Positions 6,996 to 16,655 are shown, counted from the first letter of the stretch. The stretch is DNA of 46,167 bases from CAZDVQ01 sp964508975 (GCA_964508975.1 CAZDVQ010000036.1:1-46167), one strand, 5' to 3'. Numbers and translations: made by a program. The notes: generated by a model not told the origin, from the letters alone.

Positions 6996-9050
6996 TCACG
7001 CAGCATTTTTATACTTCGCCCAAATCAAACCAAGCAAACTCAATATCCAAGTCAGTAAACTCAGTAGTATTAATTTGGTACTATGCTCCGGCTTGAAGGT
7101 AAATTGTACACTTTTCGCACCCGCAGGTACTTGGGCTTGCATAAAGCAGGTCGCAAATGTATCAATCGGGGTCTCTTGGCCATCTACCCAACAACGCCAA
7201 TCCTGATGGTAGTTTTGCATGAATATAAACCCTTGTGCAGGCCCTGCGGGCGGCGCAAACTTAATATCATCCGGCTCAAACGCACTGATTGGTACCGCTT
7301 GTGCCGCCACACTGTCGTGTTGTACACTACCCAGCGGGTATCGGTTCACCGTTTCTAGGTAGGTTCCAGCATCCCAGGCCTGACTGGTCCAGCGCAAGGA
7401 GTACGGGCTGTTGCCTTCCGACGATATCAATCTCAAGTAGGTCATCTTGTTTACCGTGATGTTGCCCAAACTATCGGGTATGCTGCCATCATGGTATATA
7501 CCCATCGGTTTGTCATGGGCGGGAAGTGGAAAACCTTTGTCCAGCTTGGCCAAAATCTGGTCGGTCTTCCCGGTTCCAGGGGCTTGAAGTATGGTGCAAT
7601 AGCTGTTCATTTGCACGCTTGCGCATATGTCGATTACCACAAAACCTATAAGCCAATATTTTTTATACCGACTGGCCCCAAAGCCCAAGAGCAATATTCC
7701 TAGGCCTACAATTAGCTGCACCACCGTTTGCAATACCATGCGCTCGTGTATGTTTGCCACGGCGTTAAACGACCAAAAGCCTTTGGCCAATAAGCCAAAA
7801 TGCTCACTAGACTTGCTGTAAATAAGGTAGCTTATCAATACTATACTAGGTATGGTAATCAGCAAAACCCCAACTTTGGTGGCTATACTCGATAAACCAT
7901 TGGAAAGCATATTGTCCAAGGGCCTCGCAACGGCCAGCAGTAAAAATAGTATCCCAAATCCCCGGAATAGGGTAGGGAAGCGGAATAAATCCATGAAGGG
8001 CAACACTTCGTACAACCAGTACCGGAATGGGAATACCTGCGCCATGGCGGTCGCAAAAAAGAAGGCCGACAGGCCCAGCAAAGCCACACTGTTCTTGGTC
8101 CAACTGCCATTCAATATAGCCCCCAACAGCACCAATATGGGCAAAATACCCGCATAACCATTAATTAAGGCCTGGTCGTTTTGCCACCAGTCTTCAAAGT
8201 TACTAGTACCGCTGTAAGGTAGCCAAAGTGTAAGTAATGCTTTCAGTGGGAAATAACCCACAATCACCGACCATGGCCCATCGTCGTAGGGTAAGCCGCC
8301 GCCTCGGACAATCATTTCCGACAGTTGAAACGATAGTTTCAACGCTAAACCCGATGTGCCCAAAAATACCAACAAGGCTAATGCCCCGTAAAGGCTCACG
8401 GATATCGCTGCCGATAAAGTTTTGCCACGCCATTGCAGGGTCAACCAGTATCCAAACCAGCCCAACAGTATATAACTTACAATGACGAAAATACCGGCGT
8501 AGCCTCCAATCATCAACAAATGGTACAATAGGCCCAGCATGATGCCATTCGACAGCTTGGGCCTTTGCAATAGTTTACTAAAATACAAGAAAACCCAGGG
8601 CACCCAGGCAAAACCAATGGTCCAGCCTAAGTGTTGGGCATTGCCTACAAAAATCCCGCTGCCCAGCCAGCATATGGCTAAAGCGCTGCTAATCAATTTT
8701 CTATAGCCAAAATGTTGCAGGAGTGCATACAGGCCAATGCCCGATAGCAGCACATGCAGCGCGAAGAAAAGCTGTATGCTGTGGTTGTCAAAATGGCCAA
8801 TCGAGGCCCATAACCACGCCGGTAAATACCAGGTACCCGGGTGCGCACCCTGCGGAAAACCCGCGTTGATATAAGGGTTCCACCAAGGTAGTTGCCCGTT
8901 TTCTAAACAGCCCTCCAGAAAATTATACCAGGGCAAGTCCAAGCCCAAAATATCCCATTTCATGCTCGAAATACCCAGTAAAAGCTGGTGATAGCTCAAG
9001 GCCCAAGCCAGTATAATGAGGGGTAATCCCGATTTTTTTAGGGTATTCAT
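6996..9050 (-). CDS. YfhO-like multi-spanning membrane protein
   Basis: A 684-residue protein with a dozen or more hydrophobic segments and a C-terminal extracytoplasmic domain (about 480-650) before a last membrane helix. The N-terminal region (DLPWYNFLEG, WWNPYINAGFPQ) fits the YfhO/GT-C-like family, whose members are thought to add sugars to lipid-linked or surface polymers. No experimentally fixed reaction can be given. It is first of the minus-strand run, divergent from the PorZ-like gene across about 600 bases of repeats. Its stop lies 38 bases before the purB ATG. The YfhO assignment is by overall pattern and motifs, so moderate. Confidence 0.7.
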   Translation of the reverse strand: MNTLKKSGLPLIILAWALSYHQLLLGISSMKWDILGLDLPWYNFLEGCLENGQLPWWNPYINAGFPQGAHPGTWYLPAWLWASIGHFDNHSIQLFFALHVLLSGIGLYALLQHFGYRKLISSALAICWLGSGIFVGNAQHLGWTIGFAWVPWVFLYFSKLLQRPKLSNGIMLGLLYHLLMIGGYAGIFVIVSYILLGWFGYWLTLQWRGKTLSAAISVSLYGALALLVFLGTSGLALKLSFQLSEMIVRGGGLPYDDGPWSVIVGYFPLKALLTLWLPYSGTSNFEDWWQNDQALINGYAGILPILVLLGAILNGSWTKNSVALLGLSAFFFATAMAQVFPFRYWLYEVLPFMDLFRFPTLFRGFGILFLLLAVARPLDNMLSNGLSSIATKVGVLLITIPSIVLISYLIYSKSSEHFGLLAKGFWSFNAVANIHERMVLQTVVQLIVGLGILLLGFGASRYKKYWLIGFVVIDICASVQMNSYCTILQAPGTGKTDQILAKLDKGFPLPAHDKPMGIYHDGSIPDSLGNITVNKMTYLRLISSEGNSPYSLRWTSQAWDAGTYLETVNRYPLGSVQHDSVAAQAVPISAFEPDDIKFAPPAGPAQGFIFMQNYHQDWRCWVDGQETPIDTFATCFMQAQVPAGAKSVQFTFKPEHSTKLILLSLLTWILSLLGLIWAKYKNAA

Positions 9051-9121
9051 GTAAATAGAACCATTTGGCCTGCAATATTAATTAATTTTGCACTTAGCCA
9101 GCGCTTTTCCCTCGATTATTC

Positions 9122-9290
9122 GTTTAGAGTATGTTCGGATTTTGGGTTTCGAGGGGAAAACGAGCTATTTTTTGATGAGGTTGTTCTAAAAAATGGGCGC
9201 ATAGTGGAGCTACGTAACTATTTTTTAAAGCAAAAATCATCTAAAAAAGAGCTGTTTTTCGCTGGAAGCTAAAGTTCAAACATACTCTTA
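9122..9290. repeat. Imperfect 170-bp palindrome
   Basis: The left end reads TTAGAGTATGTT and the right end, reversed, TAAGAGTATGTT; inner blocks also pair (CGAGCTATTTTTTGATGA against its near reverse complement at about 9238-9260, and TCTAAAAAATGG against 9217-9228). The centre is near 9206. A smaller stem joins 9107-9117 to 9150-9161. It is AT-rich, so unlike the GC-rich family, and resembles a miniature inverted-repeat element or a long cruciform. It lies in the divergent gap between the YfhO-like and PorZ-like genes. Confidence 0.6.
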
Positions 9291-9292
9291 GA

Positions 9293-9462
9293 ATTTGGGC
9301 GTGCCCCTCGCGCATGAAGCCGCCTTTCCGGGCGGCTTCATGCATGCTCGGGTCGGTGTCTTTCAGGCGCGCTGTTCGCTTGGTGCTTGCTAGCCGCCAT
9401 GCATGGCGGCTTACGGCGCACTGCCGCCTGCGGCGGCACCTTCCAGCCACCTCACGCGGGGG
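9293..9462 (+). repeat. GC-rich structured element, copy 3a
   Basis: Starts TTTGGGCGTGCCCC and ends CTCACGCGGG. Internal perfect stems include GAAGCCGCC/GGCGGCTTC (9315-9339), the palindrome around GCCGCCATGCATGGCGGC (9393-9410) and GCCGCC-TGC-GGCGGC (9423-9437). The core is present in a variant form (GCGCTGTTCGCTTGG). Confidence 0.7.
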
Positions 9463-9499
9463 CTTGCATAACTGGCACGCGTGTGCCCGTGCTAGCACT

Positions 9500-9641
9500 G
9501 CTAAGCGTGGCGCACAGCGCCAGACCAAGCCGCCTGTAGAGACATTCCGTGGAACGTCTCCTTATAAAAGGGCGGCGCAGGGCCGAGCGAACAGCGAGCG
9601 CGGCGCATAGCGGCCCCCCGCAGGGGGGAAGCACCCCAATA
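9500..9641 (-). repeat. GC-rich structured element, copy 3b, with nested hairpin
   Basis: Read on the minus strand: GCTCGCTGTTCGCTCGG core, then an arm GCCGCC paired with GGCGGC, then TGGCGC-TGT-GCGCCA. Between the arms lies an extra hairpin at 9535-9563 (GAGACATTCC against GGAACGTCTC), related to a GTAGAGACG-type hairpin also seen at 33498-33520. The element ends CCCCAATAA just before the PorZ-like start. Confidence 0.7.
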
Positions 9642-9656
9642 AACAACAAGAAAATT

Positions 9657-11936
9657 ATGCTCGATATGAATTGGTTAAAAAAAATGCTCCCTGGCCTCTT
9701 GGCCCTGTTACTCTTGACACCAAGCCTTAGCGCACAGGATATCCCGATTGGTAGCTGGCGCAGCCATTTCCCGTACCGTCAGTGTATCGGGGTGGTCCAA
9801 AATGCTGAAGAGGTGATTTTTGCAACGCCTTTTAACCTGTACACGGTCAACAAATCCGACCAATCCTTGAATACCCTTACCGAGGTGTCTGGGCTAAGTG
9901 CTACGGGGGTCAGCAGCATAGCGTTTAACGATAGCCGCCAACTGCTCATGATTGGCTACAACGATGGTATTCTGGACCTCGTGGATAGCCGTGGCATTAA
10001 AGGCATGCTGGATATTTATAATTTCCAAAGTGCTGGTAGTAAGGCTATTAACCATATTAGTTTCCATGATACGGTGGCCTATGTATCATTATCGGTGGGC
10101 ATGTCGATTATCAATTTGAACCGTTACGAGGTGCTTCAAACGGTGTTTACACCTAGCAAGGTGAACGCTGCTCTATATTTGGATGGCTACTACTACATGG
10201 CCTTGGACAACAGCAGTGTTTACCGCATCTCTGAGCAGGGAAATTTCCTCGATTTTGCCGCCTGGACCAAGTTGTCGGGCACAACTTACCAAGTAGCCAA
10301 CAACTATAGTTGCGAGGCCATGCTGGTGTATCGCGATAGCCTCATTGCTGATATCAACGATGAACTGCACGTTTGGAACGGCAGTGTTTGGCAGCCATAT
10401 TTGGTACAAGGCGATGCCGACCCTGCGCCTCGCCCAGCGTATTTTGGAGCCGATATCAAGTCATTGAGCATGTCGTACGACAAACAAAACCTATTGGTAA
10501 CCACTGGACAATCTATGGTTTACGATATACAATCAAACCGAAGGTTTAGCAGTCACGGACAAGTAAACAATGCCGTTGGAGCCATAAAAGATGCTTCCAA
10601 TAATTACTGGCTTGCAGATTTAGCTAAAGGCGGCTACAAAGTTGAAGCGGGCGTAACGAGTATGGTAAACCCCAACGGGCCGTATAGTTTTACCTCCTCA
10701 CAGATGCTATACCACGAGGGTAATATGTACGTGGCTGGCGGCCCAACACCAAGCGGGGCCAACTATGCAGGTTTGTACATTTTTGACGGTGTTGAGTGGA
10801 ACAACTACAATGCCGAATACACACCTGCCTTGGCTGGTACGCATAACTACTACACCATGGCCATTCATCCAAGCAATGATAAATTGTACATCGGTACTAC
10901 GGGCACAGGCTTGATTTCATACGATGGCACCGATTTTAGCGTGATGAATACCCAGAATTCATTCTTGACCAGTCCATTTATCACAGGTTTGACTTTTGAT
11001 AAATTTAAACAACTCTGGATTTCAAATTGGGGTGGAGGCCCACCCACTTGGGTATTAAAAGAGGACCAGAGTGCTGTTGGATTCAGCCCGGCGGTTTCAG
11101 GTTCAGACTTGCCCAACCGTATTGTCATTGATAACAACGATTACAAATGGACCATCAAGGGTAGTGACCTCTATGTTTTCGACGATGGCGAAGATGTGGA
11201 TGATGTAACGGACGACCGGGTGATTGTAGTTTCTGGGGCAAACTCTAACCTGCCGAACCCAACCGTAAACTGTATGGTTTTAGACCTCAACGGGCATGTT
11301 TGGGTAGGTACGGCAGAGGGTATTGTGATATTCCGCTGTACGGGCCGTATATTTGATAACCAGTGCCCAGGCGACAACCCAATCGTGGTGCTAGATGGAT
11401 TTAACGAAGAGCTGTTGAGCTATGAAAATATAACTGCAATGGCTGTAGATGGTGCAAACCGCAAATGGATTGGCACCCGCAATGGCTTGTTTTTGCTCAA
11501 TGCAGCAGGCAATGAACAATTGGAACACTTTACCACGGATAATAGTCCGCTACCTTCAAATATAGTTACGGCTATAGGTATTCATGCCAACACGGGCGAG
11601 ATTTTTGTCGGCACCGAGGAAGGCATCGTATCATACCGCGGTGAGGCCACGGCAGGAAAGGCTATTCAGCCAGAAACCGTGACAATTTTCCCGAACCCGG
11701 TTCGCCCAGAGTACGAAGGTGCAATTGCAGTAAATGGATTGGTAGAGAATGCACAGGTAAAAATTACAGACATTAACGGTGTATTGATCCATTCAGGGCA
11801 AGCTTTAGGTGGCCAATTCGTATGGGATGGTAAAGATTATACAGGCCGCCGCCCGAGCAGTGGTGTCTACTTGGTTTTCAGTACCAGCGAAAATGGACAA
11901 GAAAAGTTAGTAACTAAATTGGCTTTTGTGAATTAA
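9657..11936 (+). CDS. porZ: PorZ-like type IX secretion protein
   Basis: A 759-residue exported protein. The start MLDMNWLKK is followed by a hydrophobic core and a signal-peptidase site after SLSA; an upstream extension would run through a GC-rich repeat and is rejected. The mature start DIPIGSWRSHFPYRQC and the many short beta-propeller-like repeats (about 40-660, including WIGTRNGLFLLN and VWVGTAEGIVIF) match PorZ, a surface component of the type IX attachment complex that in Porphyromonas helps hand anionic LPS to the sortase. The C terminus (about 675-759, IFPNPVRPEYEG to VTKLAFVN) is a Por-type sorting domain with a FlgD-like core. It precedes a large sorted surface protein. Gene symbol by similarity of architecture. 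Confidence 0.82.
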   Translation: MLDMNWLKKMLPGLLALLLLTPSLSAQDIPIGSWRSHFPYRQCIGVVQNAEEVIFATPFNLYTVNKSDQSLNTLTEVSGLSATGVSSIAFNDSRQLLMIGYNDGILDLVDSRGIKGMLDIYNFQSAGSKAINHISFHDTVAYVSLSVGMSIINLNRYEVLQTVFTPSKVNAALYLDGYYYMALDNSSVYRISEQGNFLDFAAWTKLSGTTYQVANNYSCEAMLVYRDSLIADINDELHVWNGSVWQPYLVQGDADPAPRPAYFGADIKSLSMSYDKQNLLVTTGQSMVYDIQSNRRFSSHGQVNNAVGAIKDASNNYWLADLAKGGYKVEAGVTSMVNPNGPYSFTSSQMLYHEGNMYVAGGPTPSGANYAGLYIFDGVEWNNYNAEYTPALAGTHNYYTMAIHPSNDKLYIGTTGTGLISYDGTDFSVMNTQNSFLTSPFITGLTFDKFKQLWISNWGGGPPTWVLKEDQSAVGFSPAVSGSDLPNRIVIDNNDYKWTIKGSDLYVFDDGEDVDDVTDDRVIVVSGANSNLPNPTVNCMVLDLNGHVWVGTAEGIVIFRCTGRIFDNQCPGDNPIVVLDGFNEELLSYENITAMAVDGANRKWIGTRNGLFLLNAAGNEQLEHFTTDNSPLPSNIVTAIGIHANTGEIFVGTEEGIVSYRGEATAGKAIQPETVTIFPNPVRPEYEGAIAVNGLVENAQVKITDINGVLIHSGQALGGQFVWDGKDYTGRRPSSGVYLVFSTSENGQEKLVTKLAFVN

Positions 11937-12189
11937 GGTCTGTCACGAAAAATTTTGCAAGATGTAAAGTTGAAGTAAATAAAATAGCGAACGGATACCT
12001 GAATGCCATATTTAACGATAGTTCAGGTGCTTTCTTGGCTAATTTCAATTGCTTTTATGCATTGAAAAGCAAGGGTTTATGAAACAACAAAGTTGACTGA
12101 AATTAATGTAAAGTTAATTTTTGAAGCACACTTATGGCTGCTTTTGTCGTAACTTCGCGGTATTCAAAAACCAACCACATTCAATTTAC

Positions 12190-15100
12190 ATGAAGCAACT
12201 ATTTATCCTCCCTGTGTTGCTGCTTATGGCCACGCTGCTACAAGCAACAACCTTTACCCAGAACTTTGATGGGACAGACTTTAGTACCGCTGTCGGTACA
12301 GGTTATGCCAATTCTACGTTCAGTCCAGCTGGTTTCCCAGCATCTTTTGCTATCACCAATGGTTTACGCAATGGTACAACTGCTCAAGACGGCTTTGCTG
12401 GTGCGTTGGGTTCATTCTCTATTCGTTTACGCGACGCTGCGGGTTCTAAATTAGCTGTAACGGTAGCAAATGGAGGTGTTGGCACATTTAGCTTTTTTGT
12501 TCGCCGCTGGGATAATACCCCTGACCCTAACTATACCCTCCGCTATTCCACAAATGGTGGTGGTGCTTGGACCAACGTTGCAACTATAAACAATGCCTTG
12601 TTAGGTAGTTCGAACTGGCTACAAGTTGGCGGAACTATCAACTCTTCAAACCCAAACATTATTATCGAGATATTTAATGTGAGCGGTGAGCGTTTGATGG
12701 TGGATAACTTTGAAATGACTGATTACGCTCCAGTAGGTGGCGCTTGTACCATTACAGGTGCTACGCTGACTAACGTATCGAGCTGTAATGACAACGGAAC
12801 ACCAACTGTAGTAGGTGATGACTATTTCACCGCTGACCTTGTTGTGAACTATGCTAATGCCCCTGCAATAGGTTCACTCAGCTATACTACAGCTACTGGT
12901 GGAGGTAGCATTACGGTTGCTGCAATTGGTGCAACTACAAATACTTTCACTGGTTTGACTTTCCCTGCCAATGGTTTAGCTCAATCAGTTACAGTAGCTT
13001 TTAGCAATGATGTTGCTTGTACGCTGACTAATGCAAATGCGCATCCAGGCATGATGGGCTGCTCTGTAGCGCCTAGCGGTGGCTGTGCTCCAGATTTATT
13101 CTTCTCTGAATATATTGAGTTCGGTAACGAAAAATACCTTGAAATCTATAACGGAACAGGTGCTACAGTTACTTTGAGCGATTATCAAGTAATATTGTAT
13201 GCTAATGGTGGTGTTACTGCTACGACAACTTATACGCTTTCGGGAACTTTGGTTGATGGAGGTACCCTTGTTCTTCGCAACTCAGGTTCAACCGCCTTTA
13301 CTGGTACAAGTACATCTGCTACTGTTGTAAACTTCAATGGTGACGATGCTGTTGCATTGTTCAAGATTTCAAGTGCCAGCAACATTGATATTTTTGGTCG
13401 TATTGGTGAAGACCCGGGTACAGCGTGGACCGCTGCTGGTGGTTACAGCACTGAAGACCGTACTTTACGTCGCCGCGACTTCGTTTTGGCTGGTGTAAGC
13501 ACAAACCCTTCGGCTGGTTACCCTACCTTGGCAACACAATGGATTGCTACAACTCCAGTAGTTTACAATGGCTTGGGTTCACATACCATCAACTGTGCAG
13601 CATGCCAAGTTACTGGTGTATCTGTTTCAAACGTATCAGCTTGTAATAGTAACGGCACTGGTGATATTAATGATGACTTTTATACGGCTGATGTAACCGT
13701 GACTTACAGCAATCCTGAGCTTGTTGGAACGCTTGATTTATCAGGTGATGCAACGGCATCGGTTGCTGTTGGAGGATTAAACGCTACATCACATACTTTC
13801 TCCGCGGTACAATTCCCTGCCGACGGTTCTGCTATCAGCTTGACGGCTGCATTCAGCAACAATGCTTTCTGTACCTTTAGCAATGCCAACGCATATGCTG
13901 GTCAAGGTTCATGTTCAGTTATTGCTGACCAATTGCAATTTACAACTGTACCTTCAAGCGTTGATGGCGGCGAGGTGATTGCACTCCAGGTTTGTGCAAC
14001 CAACGGCACTACCATACAGTCGAACTATGCTAACCCAATTCAACTTACCTTATTATACGGTAACGCTACTATTGCAACGGCTAACCCATTTACCCCGGTT
14101 AACGGTTGTGCTGCCTTTACAATCAATATGGGGCCTGGTGGACAGCAAGTTGCCTTTACCGCTACCAGCACAGGCTTGACTTCTGCATCGACAGGTGCAA
14201 TCGTAGTGTTGAACAACACTTGTGAGTCGTTTGCTAATGTACCAACACCTAACTCGGCGTCTTATTTTACATATAGCTGGACAGGCGACAACGGTGCTGC
14301 TTGGACTGCTACAGACGCCCGTAACGACCAATCTATTTCAGGACGTGCTATTACCCTCCGCAATGGTTCATTGAGCGTTGCTGGCTTGAGCGGTGGTATC
14401 GGAACCCTTAGTTTTGATTACGCACGCGTTTTCAGCGGCAATAGCACCTTGCAAGTATTGGTAAATGGTACACCAGTTGGTGCTCCAATCGCTGTGACTG
14501 ACGTTGTGGCTCAAACAGCTTCTATTACAGTAAACTTGACAGGCGTCTTCAGCCTTGAGTTTGCGAATTCAGGCAGCAGCACACGTACTATCATTGATAA
14601 TGTATGTTGGACCCCTTACACAGTTTCTCCTCCACCAGCTAACGATGGAATTTGCCAGGCGCGTACATTAGTTCAAAGCCGTCATAGCCTTGGCAACGGT
14701 ATTACTTGTAGTTCACGTGTAGATAATATTGCGTTTGCCACTTCAAATGTTGCAGATCCAGCTTTGTCTTGTGCAAGCGGTCCGGTTAAATCTTTGTGGT
14801 ATCGCTTTACAGCACCAGATTGTATTGAGTCTGGTAATGCAGCATTTACCTTGAAAGTTTCAACTGATAATGCAGGTACACAGTTCGATACCAAGTTAGC
14901 CGTTTTTAGCTCAAGCGATGGTACATGTAACGGTACATTGACGGAGATTGCTTGTAATGACGACAAAACAGTTGCAGGTTGTTCAGGTAGCAGCAATTTG
15001 GCATCATCTACAGTTGATTTGACTGCAAGCTTAATGCCTGGCCAAGTTTACTTTGTGCTCCTTTCAGGTGATCTAAATGCTTTGGGTAATGCTGAAATCA

Positions 15101-16110
15101 CATTCAGCGTTGAGCCTGATGCTCCAACTGTAAGCTTGAATCCCGCACAGCCCAACGGTTTGGTAAATGTTTCGTGGACTAACGTTAACGCTCCGTCATA
15201 CCTTGTTTACTGGCGTGCACAAGGCTCTACTGGTTACGCAATGCGTTCTTCAAGCACCACTAGCTATGCTAACCCAGCTACAGCACCATTGGTACCCAAC
15301 ACGACCTATGATTTTTGGGTAGCAAGTGTATGTGGGTCTTCGACATTGACACCATACAACTCACCTGTTGCATCTATTACTACGGCTTCATTAAACAGTT
15401 CATGTACAGCGCCTCAGATTTCTTGTGGCACTACTACGGCCAACACAGTGACTATTGAATGGCCTCAAGTTACTTCTGCTATTCGTATTGGCGCTCGCTT
15501 CTTTAAAGCGGGTCAAACCGGTTATACTCAACGTAGTTCTATTGCATATACGTCAGCATCAGGTACGTCATCCTTTACGTTTACAGGATTACTTGAAAAT
15601 GAAACGTATACCTTTACTTTGTTTGCTGAATGTGATGGCCGTATTTTATGGAGTACACCAATTACCTGTACAACAGGTTCTAGTCAACCACGTTTGTCCA
15701 ATCCAGTATTCAGTTTCGTATATGATGGCACGGAATACGTTGATGTAAACATGAATGATTTCGATTTCTTTGCACCTGCTGCGGGATTGCCTGATCATGT
15801 TGTAAACGTGGCTTCTGGTCAACTTGAAGTTTCATTTGTACAAGCAAACGAAGACGCATTATCATTCACGCTTACGCCTTCTGTAACGAACCACACGGCT
15901 ACTATGACTGTATTTACGTCAAAAGCAGCCGATGCTAACTTGTCAATCTACGATTTGAATGGTAATTTGGTTTATACAGAAGCCCTTGGCGAAATAAATA
16001 ATGCCCAACAAGTAAAAATTTCTGCTGAAAACTTGACAAATGGAATTTACTTCGTACATTTGCGTACCGCTAACGAGTTAAGCACACAAAAACTCGTGGT
16101 GGTCAAATAA
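12190..16110 (+). CDS. Large T9SS-sorted surface protein with lamin-tail and FnIII domains
   Basis: A 1306-residue secreted protein. It starts at ATG 12190 (MKQLFILPVLLLMATLLQA, a signal peptide); a TTG 23 codons earlier is rejected. Order seen: N-terminal beta domain; a Cys-rich repeat of about 105 residues (about 186-294); a lamin-tail-like domain (about 300-420, SEYIEFGNEKYLEIYNGTG); a second copy of the repeat (about 470-578); further beta domains; a PPC-like domain (about 817-975); two fibronectin-III-like domains (about 977-1167); and a C-terminal type A sorting domain ending KLVVVK. Such proteins are exported by the type IX system and anchored at the surface, as adhesins or enzyme scaffolds. 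No catalytic motif is evident. A terminator follows. Confidence 0.85.
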   Translation: MKQLFILPVLLLMATLLQATTFTQNFDGTDFSTAVGTGYANSTFSPAGFPASFAITNGLRNGTTAQDGFAGALGSFSIRLRDAAGSKLAVTVANGGVGTFSFFVRRWDNTPDPNYTLRYSTNGGGAWTNVATINNALLGSSNWLQVGGTINSSNPNIIIEIFNVSGERLMVDNFEMTDYAPVGGACTITGATLTNVSSCNDNGTPTVVGDDYFTADLVVNYANAPAIGSLSYTTATGGGSITVAAIGATTNTFTGLTFPANGLAQSVTVAFSNDVACTLTNANAHPGMMGCSVAPSGGCAPDLFFSEYIEFGNEKYLEIYNGTGATVTLSDYQVILYANGGVTATTTYTLSGTLVDGGTLVLRNSGSTAFTGTSTSATVVNFNGDDAVALFKISSASNIDIFGRIGEDPGTAWTAAGGYSTEDRTLRRRDFVLAGVSTNPSAGYPTLATQWIATTPVVYNGLGSHTINCAACQVTGVSVSNVSACNSNGTGDINDDFYTADVTVTYSNPELVGTLDLSGDATASVAVGGLNATSHTFSAVQFPADGSAISLTAAFSNNAFCTFSNANAYAGQGSCSVIADQLQFTTVPSSVDGGEVIALQVCATNGTTIQSNYANPIQLTLLYGNATIATANPFTPVNGCAAFTINMGPGGQQVAFTATSTGLTSASTGAIVVLNNTCESFANVPTPNSASYFTYSWTGDNGAAWTATDARNDQSISGRAITLRNGSLSVAGLSGGIGTLSFDYARVFSGNSTLQVLVNGTPVGAPIAVTDVVAQTASITVNLTGVFSLEFANSGSSTRTIIDNVCWTPYTVSPPPANDGICQARTLVQSRHSLGNGITCSSRVDNIAFATSNVADPALSCASGPVKSLWYRFTAPDCIESGNAAFTLKVSTDNAGTQFDTKLAVFSSSDGTCNGTLTEIACNDDKTVAGCSGSSNLASSTVDLTASLMPGQVYFVLLSGDLNALGNAEITFSVEPDAPTVSLNPAQPNGLVNVSWTNVNAPSYLVYWRAQGSTGYAMRSSSTTSYANPATAPLVPNTTYDFWVASVCGSSTLTPYNSPVASITTASLNSSCTAPQISCGTTTANTVTIEWPQVTSAIRIGARFFKAGQTGYTQRSSIAYTSASGTSSFTFTGLLENETYTFTLFAECDGRILWSTPITCTTGSSQPRLSNPVFSFVYDGTEYVDVNMNDFDFFAPAAGLPDHVVNVASGQLEVSFVQANEDALSFTLTPSVTNHTATMTVFTSKAADANLSIYDLNGNLVYTEALGEINNAQQVKISAENLTNGIYFVHLRTANELSTQKLVVVK

Positions 16111-16134
16111 ATTTGGCACTTAACTACATTCTAT

Positions 16135-16167
16135 AGGGTCACCGAAATGTCGGTGGCCCTTTTTTTA
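16135..16167 (+). terminator. Rho-independent terminator
   Basis: Stem AGGGTCACCGA / TCGGTGGCCCT (one G-T wobble) with an AATG loop, then seven T. It lies 25 bases after the stop of the large surface protein. Confidence 0.85.
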
Positions 16168-16188
16168 TGGCCAAAACAGCTCGGCATG

Positions 16189-16348
16189 CTGCGTGAGCTG
16201 CCCGGAGGGCGCCCGCGTTGCACGAAGTGCTCCGCAAAGGAGCGTAGCGACTGCGCGAACCGGGCGGTGCCGTAGGCACTAAGCGATTAGCGCACCCGGA
16301 GGGGAGCGACCCGAGTCCCGCGCATGCGGGCGAGGGGCACGCCCAAAT
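16189..16348 (-). repeat. GC-rich structured element, copy 4 (subtype III)
   Basis: Minus-strand reading starts TTTGGGCGTGCCCC and ends CTCACGCAGC. It includes GTGCC-TAC-GGCAC and the GCGCAGTCGCTACGC plus CTCCTTTGCGGAGC string shared with copies at 22685 and 33549. The GCTCGCTGTT core is altered here. Confidence 0.7.
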
Positions 16349-16357
16349 AGTTATGAA

Positions 16358-16378
16358 TTAGGAGTGAGGAGTGAGGAG
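16358..16378. repeat. Period-7 tandem repeat, left of copy 5
   Basis: TTAGGAG, TGAGGAG, TGAGGAG in direct succession. A similar heptamer tract in inverted orientation (TAACTCC) lies at 16616-16643 on the other side of copy 5. Confidence 0.65.
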
Positions 16379-16433
16379 TTCAACTTATAACTGAACGTTA
16401 ACTACGGATTAGCCTACGATTTGTGTTGTTTCT

Positions 16434-16541
16434 TTGGGCGTTGCGCCGCTAGCGCGTCGCCGCTGTCCTACGCGCTCGCTGGACGCTCGGTGCCTGCGGC
16501 ACTGGCCGCTGCGCGCCCACGCTCCGGCCAGCTAACGCAGG
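16434..16541 (+). repeat. GC-rich structured element, copy 5 (subtype II)
   Basis: Nearly the same as the copy at 4211: TTGGGCGTTGCGCC start, core GCTCGCTGGACGCTCGG, stem GTGCC-TGC-GGCAC, end CTAACGCAGG. The following stem is broken in this copy (GGCCGCTGCGCGCCCA), so not every copy keeps every helix. Confidence 0.78.
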
Positions 16542-16615
16542 TTTTTTGAGCTGGCTGTTCACCAGAATACACGCTGAATGAGTTTAAGGACAATTCACTT
16601 TTAACGCTAAATTTT

Positions 16616-16643
16616 TAACTCCTAACTCCTAACTCCTAACTCT
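16616..16643. repeat. Period-7 tandem repeat TAACTCC
   Basis: Three exact TAACTCC units followed by TAACTCT. The tract lies just before the -7 box of the next gene and mirrors the AGGAGT-type heptamers at 16358. Confidence 0.8.
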
Positions 16644-16655
16644 TAAGTATTTCCC

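Noticed and set aside
9241..9656. Open frames across the element pair before the PorZ-like gene, including a 36-codon upstream extension of it
   Set aside because: They read through dispersed repeats; the PorZ-like signal peptide fixes the start at 9657.
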